Counted from the first letter of the stretch, positions 34,585 through 49,629 are shown. The stretch is DNA of 64,000 nucleotides from Lasiosphaeris hirsuta (GCA_030549175.1 JAUKUA010000007.1:1922001-1986000); one strand, 5' to 3'. Notes: generated from the letters alone by a model not told the origin. A program made the numbers and translations.

Positions 34585-35161
34585 ATGAACCAGCCGGAGC
34601 AGGGGCCCAAGCGTCGCGAGGAGTTTGTCTCCGTCCCAGCCGAGCAGGAAGTCGAGCGCGAAATATTCTGTAAGAGATGCTTCCGCGTCATGATGGGAAA
34701 AAGTAATCACGACTTATCATGCTACCCAGATGGGCGAGTCCGCTGTCACGACAAAGGGAAGAGCCAATATCGCACATCATGGATGTGCCTAATATCAGCA
34801 CTGTCAACAGCTGGCTTTTTGGCCTCACATAAATGTATGGAGTGCTCTATTTGTGGCGTGGTGTGCCAGCGCATCGTAAGTTTGTTCCCAACACGGACGT
34901 GTCGCTGTGAGAAACGTTGGCTAACAGTACAATTTCTCATACAGCCTGTCGCTGATCCTGCCTTTAGAGATTGTGTGCTCGACTTCCACGAGAAGTATTC
35001 AGCGGCGCTCGGAAAGTATCCTGGATCTCGTGTAAGTCGGTCCTGTGATATCGCTGCTCTACCTGATCTTATGCTAACTTCATGTGAATTCATAGGAGCT
35101 ACAAAAGATTTTGAAGCTGCAAAGGAGCACTTCCTTTTCAAGCTACCCAACAGCAAAATGA
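34585..35161 (+). CDS. Orphan Cys-rich, putative zinc-binding protein
   Basis: Modelled as exons 34585-34875, 34945-35031 and 35096-35161. Both introns (69 and 64 nt) have GTAAGT donors, CTAAC-type branch sites and CAG/TAG acceptors, giving 147 residues. Without splicing the frame also stays open to 35202, so a longer form is possible. The central part has CKRCF, SCYPDGRVRCHDKG and KCMECSICGVVCQR: a CxxC...C...CH...CxxCxxC pattern that looks metal-binding, but I match it to no named zinc-finger family. It begins MNQPEQGPKRREEF. It lies about 230 bp right of a MITE, an accessory setting. Confidence 0.55.
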
Positions 35162-35794
35162 AGAGTTATATCCCAGAGATCATGGACCAGAAGGGACACT
35201 AGGGGAGGCGGGGTGCAGAGGGCCAGGCTTTGCATCATGAGAAAGACCAACAGTAGAACCAGGGCTAACCTACTGTGACGCCTTTCGACCCTCCTCTAGT
35301 TACTGCCTCGGCGTCTAGCCTTGGAATTGCTGCTAGCAGAACCGCCAATACCACTAGAGTAGAGAGCTATTAGTAGGCAACAGGGCCAAGGCCTACCCCA
35401 CTCCCACTCCGACGACGACGACGGCGCGGCTGCAGTGTGCCAACCCGTGGCACGACATGGTGCACGAACGCATGATTGACGAAATCATGCGTGAAACTTG
35501 GGGTTACTATACCTCTGGCATGCCAAATCGTGCCGACTTGTGTACGAGGCAGTAGCTGGCGGACGGCGGTGACTTGGGGTAGATAGGTACGTAACTTGGG
35601 TAGTGTTGACATGGCACATTTTGTTTCGCTAAGGGGGACGATACCATCAGGTTTTCAGAAAGCCGATTGTCTGACTGGCAACATCTTCTCTGTGGGTATC
35701 GGCAGAGCTTGGTTGCTCGGCGAGAACAGCGAAAGGAATACATGGACACATTAGTTAATAATTACAGGTCCTTCGGGCGTTGAGGGAAAACAGG

Positions 35795-37128
35795 TCAGCT
35801 ATCCCTCTTCCCATGCTCCGAGTCCCTCCCATAATCATTGGCTGAATCCGAGACGGTGAAGCCTTTGACGACCAAAATGCCGCCCTTCCTCTCGGCTAGC
35901 TCCATATCGTTGCTCGTGTCGTGGCTGCCATCCGTCGACACCTTCCCTGTGATCCGTTCCATGCTCCCACTTTCACTGCGCATGGACAGTGCCGTGTCAA
36001 AATGCAGATGGCCGCGCTTGCCCTGCCCGAACTTGTTGCTCAGCCGCCCACCCACCACGCTCGACGCAGTGCCCCCGATGGTGGGTGGGAGCCCGTGCGT
36101 GTTCAGGGGCACCATGCCCCTGTTCCTCTTGGACCCGGCCCCCGACGCCGATTCCGTACCCTTCCACGCCCCGAGGGAGAACATGCGCCGCAGCAGGGCC
36201 CAGCAGAAGGGGATGTTGGCTATGATGATGGCCGTGGCGCCCTCGCCATTGTACCACACCAGGAAGACGAGGTCGTACGGCATGGTGAAGTTGTAGTAGC
36301 GGTTGAGGATGGCCAGGAGCACCACGAGCACACCCAGGCCGAAGACGCCGCACAGCACGAGCTTGCGCTTGAGCGGCAGCCGCGTGCGCGCAATCATGGG
36401 GATGGGGATGCAGAGCATGATGAGATCGGACGAGACGTGGAAGACGGTGACGGTGATGAGGTGGTTGTGGTACGACATGCATTGTTCTGTTGGCGCCTGG
36501 TTAGTTGGGGGCGGTTAGGGGATAGAAGTGGCCCGGAGGACTGACCGTTGTCGGCCGGGATGGGAACGGCCCAGTAGTCGGTGACGGGCTGGCACCAGAC
36601 ACCCAGGTACAGGACTTGGGCGACGATGAAGCCAATGGCGCAGTACACGCCCGTGATCTTCACTGCGAGACTCTCCCTCAACCCCGACCTATAAGCCACG
36701 ACATGTCAACAACTCTGTCTTCTACCAGCAGCGCACCGCGACAGCCGAACTTACGTCATCCTCGCATAGAGAAGCAACAGACAAGCCTTGACCAGCCAAA
36801 GCGTGCACAGCATGAACTCCTCGAGGGCGACCAGCATCTTGCTGCCCCATGCGGCCTCGGCGATCTGGTCGGGAGGCCAGTCTGCCGTCTCGCCCTCGGC
36901 CACCAAGTTGCTCCCGCTCTTCATGACCTCGTGCGTCGATACAACCACGCCGGTGAGGGAGGCCAGGGCCAACACCATGAGGTAGTCATCGACGTGCAGC
37001 TCCCGGAAGAAGGACGGGCCCGTGAGCAACCTGCGCGACACGAAGCGGAAGATGGTCGAGACGACAGCCAGGGCCCAGAGGGTCCATGAGCTGATGGCTA
37101 CGCCGAGAGGATCGTCGCTCGAGATCAT
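35795..37128 (-). CDS. Fungal rhodopsin-like seven-helix membrane protein (SAT4/PTH11-type)
   Basis: Exons 37128-36755, 36688-36546 and 36486-35795 (introns 66 and 59 nt) total 1209 nt, giving 402 residues. Seven hydrophobic helices are visible, with the family hallmarks HVDDYLMVLA after helix 1-2, a conserved acidic stretch before EEFMLCTLWLVKACLLLLY, and DNEQC..HNHLITVTVFHVSSDLIM..IPIPMI. The cytoplasmic tail is Ser/Gly-rich. This is the large 'integral membrane/rh-like' family of ascomycetes to which PTH11-type receptors belong. There is no CFEM domain in the first exon. Ligands are unknown; some members sense host surfaces. Confidence 0.87.
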
Positions 37129-38483
37129 GTTGAGGTTCAGGTTCGGGTACGGGTACGGGCCGCGCTAGTCCAAGGTACGGGTACACAAGTACACTGGCTA
37201 CACGTGGTGGATGCAGCTAGGCCGGAGCGAGGCTCGTACTTTTCTTGCACAATAAATGTCGAAGATGGTGTGTATCAAGTGATGGACGGCGGCATCTCTA
37301 GGAGCTTGTGGGCTTGCGCCTAGGAGCAGGAGCGATCCACGAGCACCGGGGATTTTTGGGATACAGAATTATGGGGTTGAGGTGGGAAACAGAAGGTAAT
37401 ATCATATATACCGCATGCCCGCTCACTTCGCGATGTGACCTCGCTCACTTTGGGGGTTGTAGCGAGATGGTATAGATAACAAAAAAAAAAAAAAAGGAGA
37501 GTCGAGCTAGGATGATGGCGAATGGGGGCACCGCCTGATACCATCCCAGCATATTGGTTTGAGGCGTTCAGTTTGATAGAAAAGAGGCGCTCCCCCATTT
37601 TTCGAGTCCATGTTGCTGTTGCGTACAAAAAGATGCAACGGGCTTTGGTGGCGGGAGACCAGAAAGGGAAATCCAATCCGGCCAGCGTCTTATCAGATCT
37701 TAGCTCACTCGAACGGCCAGAAGCACACACATGCACACAACAATAGTTTCAATACCCGAAACTGCAGAAATTAATCATGTACAGATAAGGCATAGATGTC
37801 TTCCTCGAACCAGATAAGACTTTCTTTCTATCTTGGTCCTAGGGAGGCGGACATCGACTACCTCCGCTGGAGGGGGGACGGGGGGAGCAGAGGGGAGAGG
37901 ACTTTTAAAAGTGGTCGCGACCCAGGGATGGCCCGCCGTGCGGTTCGCGGCGGGCTCCGTATCCGAGCGTGACCGCCCATGGAATCCTTTGCGGAATCCT
38001 TCAGGAGCGCACGGGTGGTATTCAGGGGTAAAAACACATGGGGTGTTTCGCCCTAGTGGAATACTAGCGTGGGGGACCGCCTCGGCTTCCCAAGCCCCAC
38101 GTGCCCCTGAAAGCCATCGACTCTCGATCACTACCAAGACATGGAAGCTGCGCTCGACACCTGCAGCTGCAGTTGACAATCGTGAAGCTTGGACCAGATG
38201 CGCAAATGCACCGAAGCGAACCTGCATACGCTGCCTGGTGAGGGCAATCCCATTCGCTGCTTCCAGCTTCACCCGACTTACTTGGACACCCATGAAAGCA
38301 ATATTTCCTCATTTGCCACTACGAAAGGAACGTACGATAGAAATAGGAACTGCTTACGAAAATGAACATAGCACGTGACATAGCAAGTACCCCCAGGCCT
38401 GAGAAAACGAAACAGCTTGGTAACCCAGAAACGACATTCAATTTGCTCTCTTCCTCCTCTCGGCTGGCCCCAGACCATGCCGT

Positions 38484-38801
38484 CTAGAGCTGGACGATGA
38501 CACACTGCAGAAGCTCGAGAACAGTCGGGCTCTATTTTCACGTCAGCAAGGTGTCTCGACCAAAACTCACACCTGGGTTTGCGAAGATGCAGCAGACGTT
38601 GTTTCCGTTGCAAGAACCGCCGAGGATGCTGATGCATGAGAGTGGGGCTGTGCAGCACACTGCCAGTTACCTTCAGCTCATATTCAATCAGGGTCAGGCA
38701 CTTGAGGCCCACTCACTCGGGGTCTGGTTCTGGGAACCGCAGCCGGGGTGCGCGCCGCCAGTACGGGCCGTAATATCAGCCGGGGCCGCAAACGCCATCA
38801 T
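38484..38801 (-). CDS. Small secreted Cys-rich protein (start unresolved)
   Basis: Three short exons: 38801 (or upstream)-38717, 38647-38571 and 38504-38484. The introns are 69 and 66 nt, both GTGAGT..CAG. They join to a mature sequence with six cysteines: HPGCGS, LSCIS, GGSC, NNVCC, NPGC, ending VIVQL. Upstream of the first ATG pair (38801) the frame encodes a good signal-peptide core (VSTVLAIAMMAFAAPA) but has no ATG before a stop. The real start may therefore be in a tiny upstream exon, or has been lost. About 60 residues are visible. Size, secretion signal and a CC doublet fit the broad class of fungal small secreted Cys-rich or effector-like proteins; no family is recognised. Confidence 0.5.
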
Positions 38802-39885
38802 AGCGATGGCGAGCACGGTGGAAACAGTGTTGAGTTGCGTTTTGTATTTTGTCTGTGGCGGAAGCCATTATGTCGCCACACGGGATGAATCGGGAACCCG
38901 TAACACCCACCAAGCAGCGGATCATATGGTTCAAGTTGTTGCAACTAAGAGGACCTGGGATAGCCCTGCCCCCTGCGCTTCATGTGTCTTTCTTGTTCCA
39001 CTACCTTTCTTGACTTCAATGACGAAGATGGCTTTAGATCACGGATATATCAGCCCCTTTTTTGTCAGACCAAGAGGAAAGAGCAGGGTAAACAAAGCGA
39101 GTCCTCTGGATTATTTTCTATGAAGCCTCCCCGAGTTCGCTTAGTAACCCAAACAAGCGTTGAAGGGGGTTCCATGCCGGTCGTTCTCATTGTGGCGACC
39201 AATCGTTGGACAAGATTTCCCGCAGCCCTATCAATGATGGAAGCACAGCGTCAGAACTAATCTGCATTCGTGTGCAGCCGACACATCCAGACATGTTGTT
39301 TCACGGCATGGCAGCCGCTACGAACTCTGCTTTGCATCTGTACCTGTGAAATGTCTCAGAAGCACCGACTGCGGTAAATGTGCCAACGAAAGCCCTGTTG
39401 ATGCAAATTGTCAGCTCGTGGGTTATTATTATTATTACTGAGGGCTGCCGCTGGGGGTAATTAGAACTTAAAGTCTGATACCACCTTATTGGTCTTACAG
39501 ATATACGAAAACTTGGAACGCTTGTAACCAACCCCCACCCTCCTCAAGACTTTGACGAGGTTGGAACTTGGAAAATTATCGCAGCCATCAATAGCAGGCG
39601 CATGCAACCGGGATGTTATGCGGCACAGGTTGAAGTTCTCATAGCCGCGCTCACACTCTTGGCCCCAAGATCCTGCATGTAGATTGTAACGTCGGGAGAG
39701 AATATGTTGCCATGAGCTGTTAAGTGGGATTCCCAAGCCAGGCTGAAACTCATAATGCCTTGTCAGTTTTTGTTGAAGTTCGACAACAAAGTTCCATACC
39801 TGAGGAAAACTCTTTAGATTGCAGTGGAGTATACCTACCACTCTTTGCCTCTAGCATCCCAACAACAACTTGAATATGGAAACCA

Positions 39886-39981
39886 GCCCGGCTAGCTTAA
39901 TCGGTAGAGCGTGAGACTCTTAACGCTTCCCTACAAGATTCTGTAGGCATCTCAAGGGGGTTCGACCCTCCCTGTCGGGCT
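39886..39981 (+). tRNA. tRNA-Lys(CUU) with intron
   Basis: The gene starts GCCCGGCTAGCTTAATCGG and ends GTCGGGCT, with paired acceptor ends. The anticodon stem TGAGA/TCTCA encloses the loop with anticodon CTT at 39919-39921. An intron of about 26 nt follows the anticodon (about 39923-39948). Box B is GGTTCGACC. Confidence 0.92.
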
Positions 39982-40244
39982 CGATTCCCGGTGAACAACA
40001 TGTTTCTCTTTTGCCTTGCTGAATATCCTGCTTTTTTTGCCCTTTGGCTGGCAGGACGCATGTCTAATACGACTCTGGAGCTGTACAGAGGTAGGAGTCA
40101 AGATCCGCACAACCCCTTTTCCCGAGGGGCAGCAACTCGGAAGCCTATGCGTCCAAAATATTGAAGGGCGGTGGTCCACCACAGCAATAGCACTCTCTTC
40201 AAGTTTCTAAGCAGCTTGGTATTGTTGTAGTTACCAGTCCCTGC

Positions 40245-40280
<36 letters not shown>
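40245..40280. repeat. T17/A19 homopolymer palindrome
   Basis: Seventeen T are followed directly by nineteen A. This may fold as a perfect hairpin, and the exact length is uncertain because homopolymers are error-prone. It lies just downstream of the acetyltransferase gene stop. Confidence 0.8.
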
Positions 40281-40314
40281 CTCTTGCAGAGTATCTTACC
40301 CGGGGAGAAAGGGG

Positions 40315-41133
40315 TCACAAAGACATATATCTCACTGTCATTTCCGATGCAGATATGACATGGCAACCGCTCAACCTACCCTTCCCAGATTCGACAATCT
40401 CCTCTCCCGGGTATATGGACACCATTTGCGCCTTCGGGCTACCCTCGGCGGTCTCTTGACCATTGTTGGGGACCTCCATCGCCTTTGTGCTGTCTAGCAG
40501 GGTCTGGGAAGCTTGATCAGGAATGGTGAACATCTCCTTGTATCCCGTTGGCGTGAACCCCATCCGCTCAAAACTCTTTCTTCCTGCGTCCGTAGCAGTG
40601 AGAGCTGTCAATAGCATAGACCTCAGATTAGCAAAGCAGACCGAAGACATGAACGAAACCAACTCACCAGACAACCCCACAACCCTCCACCCGCCCACCA
40701 GAGCCGCGCGAGTGACAATCTCGTCCACCCCCAACTCAGCAAAACGCGGTCTCTCAGCCCCCTCCCCCTGACCTCCCACCCTCTCAGGCAACCCCTCCCC
40801 CCGGAACCTCTCGACATGAAAAACATGCACACCCACCTCCTCCGCCCCCGGGCCTGGAAACATGGACGCCGCATCCACATCCATCTCCTTCAGCTCCCCG
40901 CTAAGCAGCCGCTCCCAGTGCGCGCGCGCAAGAGGCAGGGCGATGATGACGCCGACCACATCATCGCCGCCGCCGGCGGGCCTCTGGAAGGAGATGGACA
41001 GCTCCGGGCAGGCGGCGACCCAGCTGCGCAGGCGCGCGTATGGGAGTGGTGCGGGATACATGTCCTGATCGGAGGCGTAGACGGCCCTGAGGAGGGCGTC
41101 GGGGATAGGGCCCCGCTGGAGGGGTGTGGCCAT
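40315..41133 (-). CDS. Probable GNAT-fold N-acetyltransferase
   Basis: Exon 1 (41133-40668) and exon 2 (40604-40315), with a 63-nt in-frame GTGAGT..CAG intron, give 251 residues starting MATPLQRGPIPDALLRAVY. The frame stays open upstream of 41133, but that part reads like 5' UTR. Features compatible with GNAT are VVGVIIALPLARAHW (beta hairpin), GVHVFHVERF, and DEIVTRAALVGGWRVVGLS running into ATDAGRKSFERMGF. The last segment resembles the 'A...GR.LYE+.GF' C-terminal GNAT element. I did not see an unambiguous acetyl-CoA R/QxxGxG/A loop, so the assignment rests on this pattern. Substrate unknown. Confidence 0.65.
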   Translation of the reverse strand: MATPLQRGPIPDALLRAVYASDQDMYPAPLPYARLRSWVAACPELSISFQRPAGGGDDVVGVIIALPLARAHWERLLSGELKEMDVDAASMFPGPGAEEVGVHVFHVERFRGEGLPERVGGQGEGAERPRFAELGVDEIVTRAALVGGWRVVGLSGELVSFMSSVCFANLRSMLLTALTATDAGRKSFERMGFTPTGYKEMFTIPDQASQTLLDSTKAMEVPNNGQETAEGSPKAQMVSIYPGEEIVESGKGRLSGCHVISASEMTVRYMSL

Positions 41134-41849
41134 TGTGAAGGGGTGGGTTGTTGTTGTGTTGTTATTGAGAGTTTGGAGCGGAGAATCAATTGCACCTTTG
41201 CAGGGATGGACGCCTGTGTGGAGCTGCCAATCTGACGGGCTTGGCGTGTAGAAGGTTTGGGGTTGGGGTTTAGGCAGTGGCAAAAAGGGGCAAGGGCCGC
41301 GGCTCGTCGTATCAATATCAACCGTGAAGAGTAACACTTGAAGCTCGGGCTTAAAGATTTCTTTGAATAATAGAAACACGACGAGACTTGGAGACTGCCC
41401 AAAGAGTGTAACAGGGCGCCATTGCGTACACCCTAGGTTAGGGTTACGAATGGATCCTCATCAACCATCCACCCCCCTTTCCACCATAGAATACAGAGAT
41501 AATTGCAGATGACCGATTATCCCGTGGCAATCAAAGTCTCCTCCTATGCAGTCGCTGAACAAATCCAAGACAGTGGTTCAAAGAGTGCAAACATGAAGCC
41601 CGAGGAGCAGCAAAACCCAGTAGAATCCCTCCGAGTCCCCCACAACAAGCCCAATCAGCCAATGATTCAGAAGTCGTCGAATTTGTCGGTGGAAAATTCA
41701 CGGCAGCAAGTCCAGCAATCCTGCTTTCTGCTGTCAGCAAGGTACAGTATATTTGATATCGACTTTGAGAGAGGGTACTTGCTCCCATTCGGATAGAGGA
41801 CTAAGAATGTGCCACCGTATCAAGCTCATGTCAGTCTCCCAGCCCTAAT

Positions 41850-42183
41850 TTCAATACAGACACGGGTCGACAGTATTTATTCTTACCCAGTCCTCCGGGC
41901 AACCCGGCTTTTCCCTGAAACAGGCCGCCCAGCAAAGCATATGGTTTTGAGGCTTCAGGTTGGTCGGCTGGCTCGGAGAGATGGCGATGCGGAAACTACC
42001 ACGTGCCCCGGCAGTATTAGCAGAAGGACAGAGTGCCAACAACCACTAATTGCAAGACATAACGAGAGGAACCGACCTGACATCCTGGAATTGCTAGTGC
42101 TTCTTGGACGTGTGCGAGGACCACGGCATGGCCATGATTCCAGTGGTGAGAGCAAGGATGGTGGCAGCAGCGAGCAGCTTCAT
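41850..42183 (-). CDS. Possible second small secreted Cys-containing peptide
   Basis: From ATG 42183 a classic signal peptide is read (MKLLAAATILALTTGIMA, about 18 residues), but the unspliced frame stops at 42094 after only 29 residues. Downstream on the same strand lies an open segment with LCWAACFREKPGCPEDW and a final PCLY before a stop near 41851. A GCTAATAC branch-like site and a GGTAG acceptor precede it (about 41980-41960). A spliced gene of about 70 residues is plausible, but the donor is weak (GTCCTC), and a further GTAAGA donor after EDW may continue to more Cys codons near 41700. Exon limits are tentative. Confidence 0.35.
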
Positions 42184-43435
42184 GTTGGCGAGGTGGAGTG
42201 TCGGGAGTGGGAAGTATTAACGGGTGATTCAATCTTGGAAAGTTGTGTGTGCTTAGAAGCCTGCCTTGTGGTGTAAAATGTCCCGACGGGCGATGGCTTC
42301 TTATAGACAGCGACCCGACCCACAGATCGAAAGAAGGAAGTTTTCAAGTTGACCTCACCCGATGGCAACATCTCGATCAAGGATGACAACATCACCGACC
42401 CGATATCTTGAGACAAACAAAGATACCTTACGTAGTCTGTGATTGGGCAGTGTTCTCAATGCAGCGCAACCACTCTGCGCGGCCGAAAGACCTGGCGCTT
42501 CCCCTTCCGAAACCGTATCACGCACGAGTTGGAAAGACGTTGCCTGGGGAAAGTGCGTGGCACTAGTGGTAAGGGGTTACATGAAGACCTACCTCGGCTC
42601 TTTATTTCTCACCCGACTGAGATCTCTCCGGTTGTTGGAGCGGTATCATGCTAATATTTGGCATTGAGTCATATTTGTTCAACTAACACAGCTACACTAG
42701 GGTCAACTCAGGCCTAACGGTGGGATAGCAAACTTACGAGCACCTCATCGGGAACTCATGTGCCACGAGGAGAGGTAAAAACCGATACTTGGATGCTCAG
42801 GGTTCGCTCTGGTGAGGTATAACTGTGCTACCGATGTTCCCCGAAGCCTGCATATATATACGCCTCAATGTTATACAATCAACGTAAATCCATGGCCTTG
42901 TCGCGTGTTGACCGAGCCGGAGTTGTTTCAAGTTACTACCTTACCTACTTCCTCAACACTTTTCGCGAAGCGCCGCTTGGCATACATATGTCCTGGCACA
43001 ATCAGACACGCTATACGGAACACTAGAGTATCTGATTTCGTTGCCGCGGCTCCCCGCAGACTGTGTTACCTTGATCAAGAACTATTTATATTTATGCCTT
43101 GTTGATGAAGACCAAACCATCGCGAGCCGTGTACCTCCTGAGCAGGGTACCTCCTAATGTAGGCTGGGAGAGGGTCGGAAGTGATCTTCTTGGATCCGAA
43201 GGAATTGACTCCCTTGAGTTGTTGACGCGTGCGTTAAGTTGCACCAGAGACCAGGCCAGTACGTCATGACCATCGACGAAGCGCTAACAAGATCCTAGTC
43301 ATGAGTACCACAGTTAAAGGAATGCGAATGCTCAATTGCTGGCTAATATCTTGCAGCGACTGCAACGCAATTTAAGATAGGTAATCATTGCGGATAACAC
43401 AGGCTTGTCAAAACAGTCCATAGATCAACACATCT
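42184..43435. other. Intergenic region, no gene recognised
   Basis: About 1.25 kb, relatively AT-rich, with short frames only. Confidence 0.4.
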
Positions 43436-46759
<3,324 letters not shown>

Positions 46760-48220
46760 TTAAGTCTCCGTCGCCATCCCCTCCAAGATGGCCAAATTCC
46801 TCCTCAACCCCCGAAAAAACTCAGTCCCGGTATCACTATACGCCTTGGCAGACTCGACGGCTCTGCGGGCGTAGCGAACTGCCTCGTCGTAGTCGCCGGC
46901 TTGATACCACATCCTGGTCAGCTCCTGGTGGATCTCCACCATCATGGTGGTCAGACGCTCGCGATCAGCGATGCGGACAATCTCTTCCGAGAGGGCGCGG
47001 AATTCGTTGTACGTAACCTGCACCTCCCCGGCCGTCATGGCGCCGAAGGTACGCCGGATCTCGGCTAGCCGCGCGCGTCGAGCATCGGACGCCTCTCGAT
47101 CCGCGGGCGGCGCGGTGCAGAGTGAGCAAGTGCACTCGAAGCCCCAGTTCCGCAGGGCGCGGGCTCGTAAAGCTTGGGGTAGACCGAGGGGGATATCTAG
47201 GGATTAGGTAACTAAGTGGTGGTGATTATCAGGGGTAGAAGTAAATTCTTACAGCTGATTTGTATTTCCTCTCCGGGCTTGATGTCCCTCGTTGCTTTAG
47301 CCACCATAGCGAGTGTTTGCTCATCGAGGCGGATACTTGCGCTGGTGAGGGATAGATGAGCTTTGCTACTGATGATGGAGTTGAACTTTGATGTTTTGCA
47401 CTTACTTGGGATCACAGCCATGGTTAATCCTCTGGCGGCATCACAACTCAAGGTTAGTAATTGGTGATTCGCGGGACTGGGAGTATATACCACTCACGGC
47501 AGTCTCTGGAAATAGCCCTTTGTGTCCCCGCCCATCAATCTCTAGCCCAAAAGCGTTTGTCCTGATGACATCGTCAACGACATGAAGGTTTTTGGCGCCC
47601 CAACTCTGGGCCAGGCTTGTCAGGCGCTCTTGGTCGGTCAGTTGATCCAATGCACGTTGGAATAGCCGTGGCCCCTCGGCGGGACTACTCCCTTCCTCGA
47701 CCAAAGAGGGTATAAGGCTGTTATCGACAATCATAGCCGGGAAGCTGACCATGAAGATGTCGCTGGTCTTGATCGGCCGTGTAGCAACGACTCCGATGCC
47801 CTTGCCAGGAGCTTGGTCTATTTTATAAGCTAAGTCGATGTGATTATCTGAAGCTGGCCGGCCGCCATAATTGATGAAGTGGCGCCATCTCCACGTTGCC
47901 GGGCCGTGGTGGACGGCGCCGGTGCTGACAAGGTAGGCAGCTTTTCGGGGAGTTGTGATGAGGCTGAGGCCTGTGTTTTCATTGAATTTCTCTACAGAGT
48001 AGACGCACAGCTTGCCGGCTTCTGTGTTGGATGGTGCATTAAGACAGAAGGGTCGGTGTGTCCAGACAGGTTCGGCGTTGACGGTGTTGTCGTCCACCGC
48101 AGGCGAGCAGAATCTACCGCGAAAGAAATCGAGTGTATCCCATTGACACTGTGTGGGCGAAGCGAGTGCAGAATTCAGAAGTGAAAATACAATGATCGAA
48201 ACCGCCAGCGGAGACATCAT
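46760..48220 (-). CDS. SET-domain protein with predicted secretion signal
   Basis: Four exons (48220-47498, 47431-47406, 47341-47253, 47196-46760; introns 66, 64 and 56 nt) sum to 1275 nt, giving 424 residues. The 26-nt second exon carries the key SET motif: joined, it reads RINHGCDPNASIRLDE. This is followed by IKPGEEIQISYIPLG and a post-SET Cys pattern, CTCSLC. The substrate Tyr is the one in QISY. The C-terminal region is helical and TPR-like (YDEAVRYARRAVESA), as in Set5/SMYD-type proteins. The N-terminus MMSPLAVSIIVFSLLNSALA is a strong signal peptide, and the first 180 residues contain several Cys, so an extracellular or endomembrane location is predicted. That is odd for a methyltransferase, although such genes occur in other fungi. 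Confidence 0.85.
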
Positions 48221-48761
48221 GCTAGGTACTGGTAGTCGACAGGCTGCCGCGTAGACGTTGTCAAGGTGAGCAAACCACTCAGGGCATTTGGACACATTTT
48301 TTTACGCATATCAACCCAGCAGTAGGTACCTGGGTATATATATGCTAGTCTGATATTGCCTCTGACCCTGGTTGATCATTTCTGGGCGGTGGCGATTAGC
48401 CGGCTGCTTGAGGCGCTTGCTGCAAGATGATTGATGATTCGGGACTCATGCCAACTCAAATCTTTTTCACAAAGGTGCAGCTCCAGTGGGGCCAACTGTC
48501 CCCCAATCTTCTTGCCTAATGGCAACAAGCAGTCGTCTCACTGGGAACTTAAACTTGTGCCGACACATATAGACTTTATTAGTTACCATTACAAAATGTC
48601 TTCTGAGTTCAGTCAATCACCTTATGCACACAACTCACGCAGCAGAGGCACTGAAGTCACATCCATTAATACCGTGAGCTCTCCTCAATTGTCTTCAGAG
48701 TATATCTCGTTTTAGTCCCACTACAGCGCATTGTTAGTGCGCTGCACTCACTGCCACCCGG

Positions 48762-49336
48762 TTAGGTTGTGGAATAATCAACTTGGGGTCGTACATGTTC
48801 AACAATGCAGCCGGCCTTCAGCCGGTATCTGTTCACATTTCTAGGGGATATGTTCGTCTCATATTCTAACCAGCCGAATATCCCCTTAAAAGTCCATCTC
48901 GGGTTGATGATGGTAAAAGTCGGATCCTCCCAGAAGGGACCGAGGACATCTAGCGAGGCGTTGGGTCCATCTGCAGAGGCAAAGGGGTTGCGGTTCTGAT
49001 ATTTTCGGATTCAGCATACGCCAAATATGGGTGCAACAGAAGGAGTGGTCTTGAGCACTCTGTAATTGGCTGATATGTAGAAGAAGGCTTCGGTAATGTT
49101 CTTCTGCACCAACAAAGCTTCGGCAAATTTGTCGAATCGTTCCTTGGTTTCTTCCTCAGACGGTCGGGGACAGATTGGTGTGCAAGGGGCGGTGTCACGA
49201 CAGCCCGGGCTTCAATGACTCCGTTTGAATGGTCTACAGAGTCATCGCTGGTTCCAGTCGGGACAGCGATGGCAGTCAGAGGTGCAAGAAGCACCGTGAA
49301 TGAGTATCGGAGAACGCATCTTCGGATTTCTAACAA
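48762..49336 (-). pseudogene. Secreted SnoaL-like protein gene, probably frameshifted
   Basis: The second exon (48995-48762) reads NRNPFASADGPNASLDVLG, then FKGIFGWLEYE and KAGCIVEHV, typical of fungal secreted SnoaL-like (NTF2-fold) proteins. It joins across a 63-nt intron (49058-48996) to an exon containing FDKFAEALLVQKNITEAFFY and ISANY. Upstream, that frame gives PCTPICPRPSEEE, but the signal-peptide-like stretch (SFTVLLAPLTAIAVPTG) is in another frame, and the only nearby ATG is in a third. No splice pair repairs either shift. I therefore call a gene with two frameshifts; assembly errors are the alternative. The function of this family is unknown. Confidence 0.55.
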
Positions 49337-49629
49337 AGAGTTGAAGTTTGGCAGAGGAAAGGAGCAATGTGAGTTCTGACTTATAGATGTCAGCTATCTC
49401 AGGACATATACTACGACGGCCCGTGTCTTGGCAACACTCATTTCGTTTTGGCTCGATGCGACGGCAACGTCCCGTCCCGCACCAATATTGATGTGGTATT
49501 TGATGAGGCATTGAAAGCAGATAATCTGTCAAATCTTAGAGTAAGCATATTTAGTGTATTAGATAAGGCGAGTGCATATCATGACGTACAGTTTGGGGCC
49601 CTTCGTGGATATACTTGGGGCATGAGCAT

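Noticed and set aside
37775..38378. Overlapping 172- and 181-codon ORFs on opposite strands
   Set aside because: Mutually antisense, without domain or splice support; most likely the 3' flank of the small secreted protein gene.
39461..39841. 126-codon minus-strand frame (SSWQHILSRRYNLHAGSWG)
   Set aside because: It has no ATG and directly abuts the tRNA-Lys gene. It might be a 3' exon fragment, but there is nothing upstream to join it to.
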